64,000 nucleotides of DNA from Glaciozyma antarctica PI12 (taxonomy: Eukaryota > Basidiomycota > Microbotryomycetes > Kriegeriales > Camptobasidiaceae): contig KZ627150.1 of the NCBI GenBank assembly GCA_002917775.1, positions 470,284 through 534,283 of the forward strand. Direction: 5' to 3'. The notes under the pieces were generated by a model. It was not told where the DNA came from. It saw only the letters and a program-made list of their open reading frames with translations, and did not search any database. Positions 1 to 10,855 of this stretch are shown here, piece after piece (the first letter of the stretch is position 1; each line of letters starts with the position of its first letter). Both the position numbers and the translations under genes were made by a program.

Positions 1-75
1 TCTCAGCTCTCCCTCTTCCCCGACCAGCGCCACTCGACCCGCGCTCTCTCCCCTCCTCCTCGACTGGCTCTGTTG

Positions 76-1505
76 ATGCAGGCAGCACATCAGCCTGACA
101 ACTCGGCCCCCCGGAGCCTAGCTCGTGAGTAGATTCCAGGAGGGGAGGGGGTACGACGCTAACCTCCCTGCATACAGCATCGACGCCCACACGGCAGCTC
201 TCCTCCCCCTCCCCCTCCACCTCCCCTCCCCTCGCCTTCCCCTCGGTCGCCCAACTACTCCCCTACGACGTCCTCATGCGCATCTTTGAGCAGTCTGCAC
301 GAGCGCCGCGACAGCAGGACTGGGGAGGGCTTCTTTGCGGCTGGCAGTCAAACGAGGACGTCTGCCGCCTCGCACTGGTCTGCAGGGGCTGGCGACTCCC
401 CGCCGAGCACGTCCTGTACAGGTCTTGCTCTCTCCTCTCCGCCAAGGACGCCAGCTCGTTCATCGAGACGACGAAGCGTAGGACCGATCTGGCGGCGAAG
501 GTGCAGTTCCTCGTCGTAGGCCTGAGTGAGGAGGAGACCTGGCCTTCGAGCGACGGGGAGGGAGTTACTGGAGGGATGATGACGGGGCGGACGCAGGCGG
601 AGACGAGTGCGCTGATGGTGGCGGCGCTGGCGGCGTGCTCGCGTCTCCGCCACTTCCAGGTTCGCCCCCTGCACGACTCGGCGAGGGAGGGACTCCTGGC
701 AGCGTTGGCGGAGACGAACCTTGAGACGCTCATTTGCTCGCCGAGGTTGCGCAAGCCCGATGTCGAGTGGACGGGCTGCCTCTTCCGCCGCGCCGACATC
801 GTCAAGCTCGTCCTCCCCACCCTCCGCAACTTCGAGTTCGACGCCTGGACCAACCCATCCGATCCCAACGACCCCGACTACGTCGAAGAAGCTCCACCAT
901 CCCCTACTTTCCCCTCCACCGTCCTCTCCTCCTCCCTCTCGACCCTCCGCCTTCGTTCCGACATCTCGGACGACCACCTCTTCACCTCTTCGCCGCCGCA
1001 TGCGGGTCGACGCTCGAAATCGCCGACATATACGTAGAGCGTATCGTCGCCCCTGCCGCCGCCGCCGAAGCCCTCTCGCACGCTCTCGACACCTTGCGCG
1101 AGCTGCGATGGACGACCAACCCTCCCATCGAAGGCTTTGCCGAAGTCAACCTCTCCCCCACTCCCCTCTTCGACCGTATCCTCCCCCGATTCCAGGTCCT
1201 CAACAACCTTTCCATCTCAGCGACGGACGTCTCTCCTTTGATCCTCTTGCCTCGTCGAAGTCGATGCCTTGTCGAAGTCGAGGTCCAGGCGTACACCTAC
1301 CGCGGGCCGTTCAAGTTCTCCGAGGAGATGATCAAGACGCTCGCGAACCGCAAGGAGAAGTTCACCCTCCAGCGGTTCACCGTCTGCGATTCCGAGGAGG
1401 TCTGGAGCGAGGAGCAACGTCGCTGCGATGACGGGGTCATGCGCCGGGCGTGGGATCGCCTTCTCCTTTATCGCGGACGAGGATCGGGAGGTGGACAGTG
1501 GGTGA
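76..1505 (+). CDS. F-box-like protein, frame interrupted
   Basis: Probable F-box/leucine-rich-type adaptor of an SCF ubiquitin ligase. The ATG at 76 opens a short exon (76-124); a 53-nt intron (125-177, GTGAGT to ACAG, GCTAAC branch) leads in frame into the F-box-like block LLPYDVLMRIFEQ near 264-300, followed by a VCRLALVCRGWR-type segment, then leucine-rich segments of the kind seen in basidiomycete F-box proteins. The frame that starts at 76 stops at 1035-1037, just after a tandem 8-bp repeat ACCTCTTC at 976-991. Good coding sequence carries on in another frame to about 1410, and from about 1416 returns to the first frame up to the stop at 1503-1505. Removing 8 and 1 nt would give one frame, so this is either two sequence errors or a damaged allele. 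The substrate cannot be told. No yeast orthologue recognised. Confidence 0.6.
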
Positions 1506-2206
1506 GGCGCACCCCCGTGTTTAGCAGCATGTACGATGCGCCGGTAGCGAATATACGGGTGTCTTGGGAGGTTGGTGATTCCATCGTGCGAGGGCTTGTA
1601 GCAAATGAGGTGTTTAGCGATAGGACTTGGCGAGCAGAAATGTATGCGCTGCTCCACGTACACTCTGTTGTCGCCCGCGAGAGAATTCGTCATCGTCGTC
1701 GTCGTCGCCGTCTCGTCGCCGTCGTCGTCGTTTCAGAAAGGGGACCGAGCTCGCCAGCCAAAAATCGCCTTCGCGCGCTCACCTTCTCTCCTCACCCTCG
1801 AATTTTTAACGCTCTCGGTCTCTCGAGACGGTGGGGAAACGTTTAACGGATCGAGGGGAGATCCCAACACCCCGCCTTGCTCAGCTCTTGGAGCAGAAGA
1901 ACGGCGTGCCTGCACTGAACTGCGAACCAGAGCTCAATTTTTCATCTCTTCCTGCAGCCCCTCCTCTGGATCAAGCCGGTGGCGAAGAGGGCGTGGGAGT
2001 GATGGGAAACGGGCGGGCAAGATCTTCTCTTGGTGCTGGAGCGTTGGAGCAGGTGGAGGGGCGCGAGGGAGAAGGATTCGAACGAGGACGTGATGGGGCG
2101 GCCGAGTCGCTCTGCGAGCACCTCGAGGTCGATGTTGATACAGATGCTGCATTGCTAGCTCCTCCTACACTCGTCTTGCCGGACCTGGCGCGTCGTCGAG
2201 AGCTGG
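1506..2206. other. Convergent intergenic stretch
   Basis: This is the 3' space between the F-box-like gene and RPA3. It holds a GTC/GTCGCC trinucleotide tract at about 1688-1735. On the minus strand at about 2160-1935 there is a coding-like segment (reads INIDLEVLAERLGRPI) without a start codon or a clear splice context. I see no complete gene here. Confidence 0.5.
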
Positions 2207-2919
2207 TTACTCGAGAGGGAAGAGCTCGGGATGCTTGTGCGTGAGGTGAACGACCTGCTCGACCAACGCCATATCTGCGCGCAAAGCAGCTGTCAGCTAG
2301 CTGTCCTTGTCCATCGGAGCTGTCCCTGCTGCAGCAATCCTCCCCCCGTCCTCCCCCACCAACGTCCACCGACCCCTCCACCACCTCACGCGTTCACCGC
2401 CCTCTTCCCCTTCGCAACGGCTCGACAGCTTACCGATGTTCGAGCCAAGGTCCACACTGCAAACGGAAAGAACCCGAGTCAGTTCCAGCCTCTCCGGGCC
2501 CGGCAGGAGACGCACCTCGTAAACTCCTGTATGCTGTTGTCCGCCCCGTTCACGCGCCCGATGACCTCCACAAACGCGTCCGCATAGTTGGATTCCTGCA
2601 ATCACCAAGTCCCGTTAGCCTACGCGTCGTCACGCCCGCTTGGCAAAGCTCCTTACGCGAGTGAGCTTGACCTGGACGTGTCCCAAATCGCTCGCCTCAA
2701 TCATCGCCGTGTCACCGTCGAGCTGCGAGAGGGGAGGGCTGAACTAGTGTGACCGGTGTGAAGGGGAGGTGAACGCACGGTGATGACCTTGCCGATGATG
2801 CGAACGATCTTGCCAGCTGGGGTTGGACGAGTCAGTTCAGGACGCGGTGGCGAGGGTTCAGAGGACGTACGGTAGTCGGCGAGCAGGGCAGAGTTGACTC
2901 GAGGAGTAGGGCGTTCCAT
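2207..2919 (-). CDS. RPA3: Replication protein A 14-kDa subunit
   Basis: Small subunit of the trimeric single-strand DNA binding complex RPA, used in nuclear replication and repair. Splicing six exons from the ATG at 2919-2917 gives about 107 residues, the usual size for the family, making one OB-fold: start PTPRVNSALLADY, strand segments GKIVRIIGKVI and DTAMIEASD, then FVEVIGRV, and the C-terminal helix with LGSNIDMALVEQVVHL that packs into the RPA trimer core. The stop TAA is at 2209-2207. All five introns have GT-AG ends and lengths of about 50-190 nt; the last (GTAAGC to GCGCAG) is the longest. The first exon starts inside a cluster of GAGGAGGG-type upstream sequence shared with the 3' flank of the Mg transporter. 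Recognition of the family is firm; intron ends are inferred. Confidence 0.85.
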
Positions 2920-3281
2920 CTTGAGTGGGAAGAGCGAGTTGAGTGCGGTGGAGGGAAGGAAGAGAGGAGAGCGCCTTTGAGGACGCGACGCGCGCGGCTT
3001 GGAGCGCTCCACTCTCCCGACCTGCCTCAGCCAACGGCTGGCAGAGCGAAGCACGGCGCGTTTGAAGAAGATACTCAAAGGTGGATAGCGAGGTACCCCA
3101 AGCTCCACCCACTTTGCTGCTGCCCTCGGTCTCCAGTCGAGCTCCCTCTCCTCGACCTAGGTGGTAGCTCAAACGCGGCAGCAGGCTTTCTCAACGAGCG
3201 TACAATGTTGACAAGGCCGTTGTTACAGTGCGTGAGATGCAAAGGAGAGAAGGGGGAGAGAATTAGGGTAGTAAAGGGGAT
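2920..3281. other. Intergenic, RPA3 promoter side
   Basis: About 360 bp between the start of RPA3 and the 3' end of the Mg transporter gene, both on the minus strand. It must carry the RPA3 promoter and the transporter's 3' end signals. I see no TATA box, RNA gene or repeat. Confidence 0.4.
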
Positions 3282-6200
3282 CTACTTGTCGGTCGGCAAG
3301 CCCTTCTTGCGAAACTGCCGACGCGACGACAGGATGATGAGGTAAATGACCGTCCACATGCACAGCGCGACGGTGATGACGCCTCCGACTAGGGCTCCGA
3401 ACGCGGAGTAGCCTGCGAAAGTGCCGTCTGGGAGAAGGTGCTCGTCCCGCGTGCCGTTATGAGGGACGAGGACGTTGCCGGAGAAGAGGCCTGAGGGTCG
3501 TGGACGAATCAGTATGAGCGGTAGGAGGGGAGGTGATAGACGCACCGGTAAGGATATTGATGGGGAGAAAGGTGAGAGTTACGATGTAGAGCTTGACGAG
3601 CGCCTTGTCGGTTCCGGCCTTTGCGCTGGTAAGCGAGAGGCGAAGGACGCCGAGGTAGGCGGGGTGGTCGTGCGATAGGATGGCGTCGTAGAAGTTGAGA
3701 GACTGCTGCATAGCAATGATATGGTCTGCGAGCGGCAGAAAAGTCAGCGATGTAGCTCCGAGCACAAGATAACAACGACGACTCACCGAAAAGGTCTCCA
3801 ATGTAGATGGAAATATCGTGTGCCGAGTCCCCACTGCGGAACATGCGCAAGTTCTCCTCCTTCGTTCGCTTCCTGAGCCCTCGCACGACGTCCGACTTGG
3901 GGCTGAGCAGCCTACTCAAACCCGTGACGAGCTTGCGCGTGTCGGCGATTCGCTTGAGCATCGTCGAGCGATCAAACGAAGGGTCGTTCATGCGGTCGAG
4001 CCGGGAGGAGGTGAGGTAGTCGGAGTTGTTCCTGGAGAGGGCGCCAGAGAGGGGATAGACTTCGTAGCCGTTCGCGTCGACCAGCATCGTCGATTGAACC
4101 GTCTTCGTCTTCGAGGTCGTCCACGAGTCGGGAAAGAGTCGGAGGAAGAAGTTGGGGAGAGGAATGGCGGAGAGACCGCGAAGGACGAACTTGACGGCGT
4201 TGCGCTTGACGGTCGCCTTGCGAAGTGACGGAGCTTTGCTGTCGAAAGTCGCCTTCTCCTTGTCACTCGCGTCGGCGGTCTCGATGACGATCCCGACGAC
4301 ATTCTTGTCGTAGATCCTTCGGCCTGCGATGACTCCGACGCCCGAGGGAGCGACTTTGGGATCGAGGCTGGTGGAAGGCATGCTGAAGGGGTCGGAGAGG
4401 AACGTGTCGACCTCGTTTGATTCGCCCTCGATGAAGTCGATCAGAGGGAAGAACGCGTCGACGATCGAGTCCATAAGGCTGTAGGCGATCCAATCTGCGT
4501 AGCGAGGCAAAGTCAGCGGTACGTTCGCAGGAGAGAGGACTGAAGCCACGCACGCGAGGACATGCTGCGCGAGACGCCAAACTGCTGCATCTTGCCCTGT
4601 ACGCGCTCAACGTGCTTGGAGATGTCCTCAAAGTGGAACTACAGGCTCAGAGACTGAGCGACGACTCCCGACGACAGCGGGGAGAAACTCACCGAGAGGA
4701 TGCCATCGCCAAAGACGATAAGGTACAGGTTGACGGCTCCCACGCCCACTCCTTCGACTCCCTCTTTCCCTCCCACTCCTTCGACGATATCGACCCTCCC
4801 ACTCCTCCCCGAGCTCGACCCGGGAAGCTGCTGGCTCGTCTCCCTCTTCGACCCCTCCGTCTCCCCTCCCGCATCGACGTTCGCTGAGCTTCCAACGGGC
4901 GACGCGACGGGCGAGGTGTACTGAAAGTACGTCTCGTCGAGCGCACGGAAGACGATGAAGTAGTACCCGAGCGAGGAGAAGGATTCGATCTTCTCGCGCG
5001 TCTCCTGGTGGAGAATATCCTCCATCGTCAGAGGATGCAGCGGCAGGATCTGCGCGAATCTCATCAGCTTCTCCACACCACAAGATGGCAGAACGAATGA
5101 CGCACCTTCTTCAGCTCGCGCATGTCCGCCACCGTCGGGCACATGACATCCAACCACCACGCAGGCCCATCATCCACTCCTCCTCCCTTTCCAAACCTCC
5201 TCTCCTCCGCCCTCGCAGCTCGCGCCTCTCCCCTCAACCTCGTCTTTCCCGTCCCCATCCCCGGTCCTCCTCCTACGCCAGGCGTCCCAGCAGGCGTCGC
5301 AGCAGGCGTCCCTTCCACCGGCGTATCCGCCGCAGCAAAGTACGACGCCTCGTCCTGATCCGCCGCTGCGCCCGAAAGCCCTGCACCGATATCGCCAGTA
5401 ACGACATCGGCCTGCCGTTTTTCGAGCCAGAAGGCTTCCAGTCGTTCGAGGGCGGGCGCGAGGGTCGACGAGGTGATGAGGTCGAAGACGGGATTCGAGG
5501 GAGGGGCGTCGAGAAGGGGTGCGCCGTGGGAAGAGATAGGAAGGATACGAGGGTTGAGCGCGGGTAAGGCATGGGGTGAGCAGGGTAAAGTGCGGGGTTG
5601 GAGGCTCCCATTCGTCGTCGTCGGATGAGGAGGAAGAAGAGGAAGAACCCGAGGACGAGTTCCACCAGAATCGCCAGCCGCCCCAAGTCGAACTCGAGCG
5701 CGAGGAACCGCGCGTCGAGCTTCCCGTCGAGGTAGACGACGAGGAGGAAGAGGAGGAGGAAGAGGCGCCGTCGCGTCGACGTTTCTGGCGTCGAACCGTT
5801 CGCCAGGCGGACTTGACGCGCGACTTGGCTGATCGTCCCGTCTTGCCTGTTCGACCCGAAGCGACCGATTTCGGTGCCCTCTTCCGCCTTCGTCTCCCGC
5901 GAGCTGGTGCAGGGGTGTAGAGCGGATGCGGAGTCCGCGCCTCGTGAATCGTACGCTCGGGATGAGGTTCGTCGTCTTGCCGTGGTGCGAACACCGGAGA
6001 GTTGGGCGGAGAGTGCCGCTCCTGCGCTTCGGTGATGTCGATCTCCTCCGGGGTCGGTCTTGTCTGAGGGGAGGAGGTGTGGAGGATCGGTCGAAGGGGG
6101 ATGGGGGAGAGGTTGAGAAAGGCGGGAGAGTTGGAGAGGTCGAACCGTGTGCGAGAGCTCGAAGGGACGATTCGAGGAGAGGCTAGAGCGAGTGCCCGGC

Positions 6201-6561
6201 GGTCTAGGTTGGATATTGGGAGGCGAGTAGGTGTGGAGAGGACGGGAGTGCGGAGGGCGGGAGCGGGGAGGGAGAGCTCGGGGAGGGGGACGTCGAGAAG
6301 AGGGAGAGATCCTGCGGCCTCGATAACTGCTGTCCTCCTAGGAAGATGGGGCGAACCAAGAGAGGGGAACCCGCCTGCACCGATGTCGCCCTGGTCCCCT
6401 ACCGTCGAGTTGTCCCCCTCCTGCACGACTCCCACCACCGCTCCCTCAGCCCTCACATCTCCCACTGCGACATCCAATACCCCGCCCTGCTCTCCTCCAT
6501 CCATCTCCTCGCCTTGTCCGTCCCGCCGGGCTCCCAAGTCGCCTAACTCGCTGCCATTCAT
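3282..6561 (-). CDS. CorA/Mnr2-type magnesium transporter
   Basis: CorA-superfamily metal ion channel of the fungal Alr1/Mnr2 branch, in plasma or vacuolar membrane. A long basic and serine-rich cytosolic N-terminus (RRRRKRAPKSVASGRTGKT, then poly-Ser) precedes the CorA core: HPLTMEDILHQETREK, YYFIVFRALDE, DWIAYSLMDSIVDAFFPLI, a long helix with SLNFYDAILSHDHPAYL, and two C-terminal membrane segments (ALVKLYIVTLTFLPINIL and VGGVITVALCMWTVIYLII). About 1,000 residues. Introns seen at 5105-5050, about 4693-4641, 4552-4497, 3785-3724 and 3546-3492. The signature GMN after membrane segment 1 is replaced: the spliced reading is TGLFSGNVLVP. The frame changes between about 5600 and 5540 without a usable intron, probably a 1-nt indel. 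The start at 6561 is the first ATG of the long N-terminal frame and is not certain. Confidence 0.85.
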
Positions 6562-7440
6562 CTCGAAGCTTTATCCCATTAATCGTGGCGAGTCGGGCGA
6601 GTCGGGCGTGGTCGTCCAAGGTTGAGAAGGAGAGCGTGGCTATCTGCTGTACCAACGCAAAGAGTCAGCGGTCTGAAGACCTGCTGTTGGCTCCTCTCGA
6701 CGCCAGAAAAAGACCTCGTCCTCCTCCAGCCTGATATCGCCGCTGCTCAGTACCTGGGAGTGTACCAGAGCGGCACACGTGAAGGAACCGAGTCCTGGTC
6801 CTCCCTTACGTTCCTTCTGCCATCCAGTCAACAACGGGACAAGCTGCTCACCTGCACTAGCTCTTTCGATAAAGAGAGAGGGGGGATGCGGCGGCAAACG
6901 GGCGCGCTTGACGGGCGGGTGATTCGCGCTGGAGCTGGAAGGGGGCGGTTGGCTCGAAGCCCCGAGTGGGAGAGGTGGGAGGTGTCGTGGCCCGTTGTGC
7001 TGTGATGGATCGAGGGAGAAAGGGGACCGCGCCTGAGGCCTGAGGCCTGAGCGAAGTTGACGAGCCCACGTTCTCGCCTGAGGACTTCGCTCGCTCTGCT
7101 GCCAAGGTACAGCAAGTTCTGTATAGATTCCAAGTTGCAGCAAAGAGTTTGGAAGGGCTCAAGGCTGCTGCTGCAGCTGAAGAAACAGCGGGAGAGTTGC
7201 GTCTCGCGAGCGGGTGCGGACGCGTTTGGTGCTCGAGCTTCCTCTCGCGTCTCGCTCTTCGCCAAAGCAGATTCAAGGCGAGATGAATTTACGAAGCGGA
7301 ATCAGCGAGTCCTTGTCGACTATGTGGAGCCCGCTCGAACGTCCCAGGAAAGCGTGGAGGAAAGCGTGAGAACGATCGTGCGAAGAGAACGCTTTCGAGA
7401 GCCTCCGACCGCGCGCCGTGCGCCAACTCCCAGAGCAGAC
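6562..7440. other. Intergenic, Mg transporter upstream region
   Basis: About 880 bp between two minus-strand genes, presumably the Mg transporter promoter and 5' leader plus the 3' end of mL59. It has a small direct repeat of GCCTGAG, three copies near 7033-7053. Open frames exist on both strands but none has domain signals, convincing splice structure or coding-like composition. Confidence 0.4.
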
Positions 7441-8187
7441 CTACTCAGGAAAGCCCACGCAAATCTCGTGAAACAGAGCAGAAGCGCAGAGAGAGCGAGC
7501 AAGCAGCCGCCTTGTCTGTGTCGCTCCGCACGTCCGTGCGATCCACCACCGAGTCCCTCGTATCGTTCGTGCATCGTTGCAAGAAGCCCTTCTCAGAACG
7601 GTAATGCTGGCTTCCCCTTGGCCTTCTCGTCGCCCCTTGCCTGCGCGCGATCTCATCAGCAACCCCTCCCTCGAACCAAGCCGCACACGCAAACGCACCT
7701 TCCTCCACGCAACCTCCTTCGCCTCCGTCGCCTCGAGCGCCACCTTGAGCTCCTCCTGCCTCGCGCCCATCTTCCGCTCCCACATCTTGCCCTTGAACGC
7801 AGCGCCCTTGCGTCCGACGTACGGGCCCTTCTTCTCCAAACTCAGCTCATCGAGGACCTTGCTCCGAGGGATGTGAGGGTTCGCCCTGTAGAGCGTCGTC
7901 TTACGGACCTCCTTCGCGCGTGCAGGAGTAGAGGGGAGGACGTCCGCTGCCCAACCGAGGCGCTCGGCTTCAAGGCGAAGGACTTTTTGGCGGCGGAGGG
8001 AGTACTTGGGCGCGGTGTGCGAGTTGGAGTTGGGAGATTTCGTGGGGGCAAAGGGGTTCGTGGCTGAGATCCAGGCGGAAGGGGTGGCGGAGCTGTTGAG
8101 GCTGGCGAGGGAGCTGGGGGATTCGCGAGAGAGGAAGTCGTGGAGGAGAGACCGCCGTGAGATGGCTTTGACGCTCTGGCTGGCCAT
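7441..8187 (-). CDS. Mitochondrial large ribosomal subunit protein mL59
   Basis: Fungal mitoribosome protein of the mL59 (yeast MRPL25) family, a component of the 54S large subunit. The start ATG at 8187-8185 opens MASQSVKAISRRSLLHDFL, a basic N-terminus suited to mitochondrial import. The family block follows: TNPFAPTKSPN, then APKYSLRRQKVLRLEAERLG, and further on RKTTLYRANPHIPRSKVLDE and GPYVGRKGAAFKGKMWERKMGA-like lysine-rich sequence. The single frame runs 248 codons. The last 60 or so residues (from about 7620 down, rich in Arg, Ser and Cys) do not look like the rest and may be read-through past an unseen 3' intron. Family assignment comes from the KYSLRRQ motif and general make-up. The neighbour on the plus side is a C2H2 protein sharing the upstream region. 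Confidence 0.75.
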   Translation of the reverse strand: MASQSVKAISRRSLLHDFLSRESPSSLASLNSSATPSAWISATNPFAPTKSPNSNSHTAPKYSLRRQKVLRLEAERLGWAADVLPSTPARAKEVRKTTLYRANPHIPRSKVLDELSLEKKGPYVGRKGAAFKGKMWERKMGARQEELKVALEATEAKEVAWRKVRLRVRLGSREGLLMRSRAGKGRREGQGEASITVLRRASCNDARTIRGTRWWIARTCGATQTRRLLARSLCASALFHEICVGFPE

Positions 8188-8596
8188 CGTGGTTGTTGCT
8201 GCTGCTTCTGACCGGTGTGCGAGGTAGTCTTCTGCTGAGCGGGCGCGGGGTCGAGAGAGGTGGGAGGAGGTCAAGAGCAGTCCAGCGGGCGACGGCTTCA
8301 CGACCTGCTCTGGTCGGCGTACTCTTGTCTCTCTACTCTCTAGCCCCTTCTCTTCGGTGCATACTTGACTTTCTCTCCAACTCAGGCGCCCCTGCGGAAG
8401 ACAGACCGCTCTCCCCTTCCAAACTCAGCCGCATCGCTCCACTTTGCCATCCAGACATCCCTCCCCCTTCTCGACCCCAGCAAGCCGTCCCCTCCCGCCC
8501 TCCCAAGCACCACATACACTCTTCCCTCAGCTCCCTCGCCAGCCTCATCCAGCTCTCCTCCTCACCTCCAGCCTCCATCACCAAGTCGACCACGAC
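8188..8596. promoter_or_regulatory. Divergent promoter, mL59 / C2H2 protein
   Basis: About 410 bp between two divergent starts. The plus-strand side is strongly CT-rich (about 8440-8596), as is common just upstream of starts in this window. No TATA box was seen. Confidence 0.4.
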
Positions 8597-9140
8597 ATGT
8601 CCTCCCCCTCCTCCTCCTCCTTCCCCTCCTCTTCCCCCTCCTCCTCTCCTCCCCCTACTGCCCCAATCCACCTGGTTCCTTCTCAGCAAATGGACGCTCA
8701 GTCCATCACCCGCGCGTTCAAGAAGAAGCGTTCTCGACGCTCGCAGGGAATGCAGGACGCTGGGATAGAGCCCAGGAGGTACACCTGCGACGACTGTGGA
8801 CAGAGCTTTGCGAAGAAGAGCGCGTTGGCGGAGCATGCGAAGAGCCATGCTCCTCCGTCTCGTACGTCGTTTCTCTAGCTGGGTGGCGCACGCGCGGAAG
8901 CTGATGTTGGTTGCAGCGCCGGCGGGAGGAGAAGGTGAGGGGACGAGCAGCGATGAGAATGGGAATGGGGGAGGGATAATGACGGAAAGGTTGTCGTGGG
9001 CGGCGAGGCAGGAGGTTCGCAGGAAGAAGAGGGGTCAGTCCGTTTGCTCGTGTTCGCGATGTGCGTTTGCTGATCTTGTGCTGGCGATGACAGATTTGGC
9101 GGCGTTCCAGCAGGAGGGACGTCAGGTTGCCCTCGCTTGA
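8597..9140 (+). CDS. Single C2H2 zinc-finger protein
   Basis: Small nuclear-type protein with one classical C2H2 finger (CDDCGQSFAKKSALAEHAKSH, about residues 59-79), preceded by a serine/proline-rich stretch and a basic patch FKKKRSRRSQ. Three exons: 8597-8861, 8917-9033 and 9094-9140; introns 8862-8916 (GTACGT to TGCAG) and 9034-9093 (GTCAGT to GACAG). Spliced length is about 142 residues, ending QQEGRQVALA. Exon 2 carries an acidic/glycine part and a helix with RLSWAARQEVRRKKR. An in-frame ATG at 8444 would add a proline/serine leader, but 8597 has the better context after a CT tract. One finger alone rarely gives sequence specificity, so it could act by dimerising or as an RNA- or protein-binding module. 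No orthologue recognised. Confidence 0.7.
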
Positions 9141-10064
9141 ATGGTTCCCATCGGTGTGTGAGTCTGCTTCGGGACCCATGCGAGCGGGACGCGTGCTGAT
9201 CTGCCCACGGCGTAGATTGTGCTTTGCGGTGTTGTGCCTGGCGACCCGGCTGGGCCGTGGCAGGTTGTACTTTGATACTCTGGTCGAAGGGTTGGATACT
9301 GGGGAGAAGCCGAAACACGAAGGCTTCGCTGCATGCAAGACTGCATTTTGCGTTTGCGACGCGCGTTGAGGTTCTTCTGCTTCGATTCGACAGAGCGAGA
9401 GGCGTGAGAAGGATGAACGGCGCTTGTTGCTGGCGACTCTGCGGAGGAGCTACGACCCAGCTAGCGCAGACTGGAAGAACAAGACGGGGGCCTCTTCGCC
9501 CGGAAGATGACCTTCGCCAGCGCGGAATCCGTTTTGCGACGGCGCAAAGGACAGAGCGTGTATAGCTGAATCTGAGCTAGTATGCTGTCAGAGCGAAGCT
9601 CCTCCTAGAGGGTGTCTGTCCCGAGCGAGGTCTCGGATTGAAGGAGGTACCGAGCGCCCACTCGATTTCGTCGCTTCAACCGTGGTCGGCAGGGCCAAGG
9701 GGTTTTTACTGGCAGCTCTGGTCGGCGCGGAGATGGATTTTCCCCCCCTAGGAGGAAGGAGGAAAGGAGAGTAGGGAAAAGAGGAGTTGTGAAGAGAGTT
9801 GGGGCCAAGCCTCCTGACGAGGTGAAGGAAACTTTGACCCTTGGCCTGGGGACGCACTCGGAAGTCTGCCTTCACAACCCCCGGTGCTTCTCCTCGTCTC
9901 CCCTCAAGAACTAGATCGTGAGCCGCCGCCTGAACGACAGCATAAAGTGCTTGCTAACCTCTGCTCCTACCTCTCCTCCTCGCTCCCTCCCTCCTCGTCC
10001 AACTCCAACTCCAATCCGACCCCTCTACGCTCTCCTTCATCCAACTCCTTCCTGCTCCCAGACC
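9141..10064. other. Intergenic, eL33 upstream region
   Basis: About 920 bp upstream of the ribosomal protein gene eL33. The last 150 bp is CT-rich (CTCCTCCTCGCTCCCTCCC-type), typical for highly expressed genes here. I see no gene, tRNA or repeat in the rest. Confidence 0.4.
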
Positions 10065-10855
10065 ATGCCTTCCACCCGTGCGTTCGCCTCTCCATGCCAC
10101 CTCCGGACAACGCTGACCAAATTTTCCCACCTCTCCACCAGCCCATCCGCCCATCCCCTCACGTCCCTACCCCTCCCTCGACACAACGCCCTCCCGCCTC
10201 TCTTACCGTCTCTCGATCGAACCCGACTACGCACTCGATAGGATTGTATGCCAAGGGACGTGTGACGGGCTTCAAGCGTGGAAAGCGGAACCAGCGCGTC
10301 CACACGTCGCTCGTCCAGATTGAGGGCGTCGCCAACAAGGAGGAGGCGCAGTTCTACCTCGGAAAGGTGGGTCATCGGTCGGGCTAAGCAAAGCGTGAGG
10401 GAGGAGAGAGTGCACTGGGGCAGAGATTGGAGGATTCTGAGGACTGGGGGACGCGGGGGTTGGGATGGGGAGGACGCATCGACGAAAGCCAGAGGGAAGG
10501 GTTTGCTGACGGACCTTTGCTGCAGCGCATCGCCTACGTCTACACGGCGCAGCGACCGATCAAGGGCTCCAAGGTCCGCATCATTTGGGGCAAGGTCACT
10601 CGCTCGCACGGAAACTCGGGAATGGTTCGCAGCAAGTTCAGGACCAACCTCCCCGCAAAGAGCTTCGGTCACGGCGTCCGCGTCGTGCGTCCCTTCTCCT
10701 TCCCTTACTTGTCGTGGTGGGCAGAGCGCTGACGATTTTGTTCCCCCCTCTCCTCGCGTCTTCGCCGTGCAGATGATGTACCCCAGCACTCGTGAGTCCC
10801 TCCTCGAGCTACCCTCCCCCGAGCTCCTCACTAACGTAGCTCCGTTACAGTTTAA
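10065..10855 (+). CDS. RPL33: 60S ribosomal protein eL33
   Basis: Cytosolic large-subunit protein eL33 (L35a family). Five exons: 10065-10077, 10242-10366, 10526-10684, 10773-10791 and 10851-10855. The spliced protein starts [20 protein letters not shown] and contains the family blocks [40 protein letters not shown] and [15 protein letters not shown], ending VMMYPSTL. About 106 residues, the normal family size. The first exon holds only 13 coding bases, and the last carries two bases plus the stop TAA (10853-10855). Introns of 164, 159, 88 and 59 nt are longer than the window average, as is common in ribosomal protein genes. The gene is convergent with the MFS carrier, whose stop lies about 240 bp downstream. 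Confidence 0.95.

Noticed and set aside
7057-8067. Plus-strand open frame of over 300 codons
   Set aside because: It is mostly antisense to mL59; its arginine- and serine-rich make-up is typical of shadow frames in GC-rich coding DNA.
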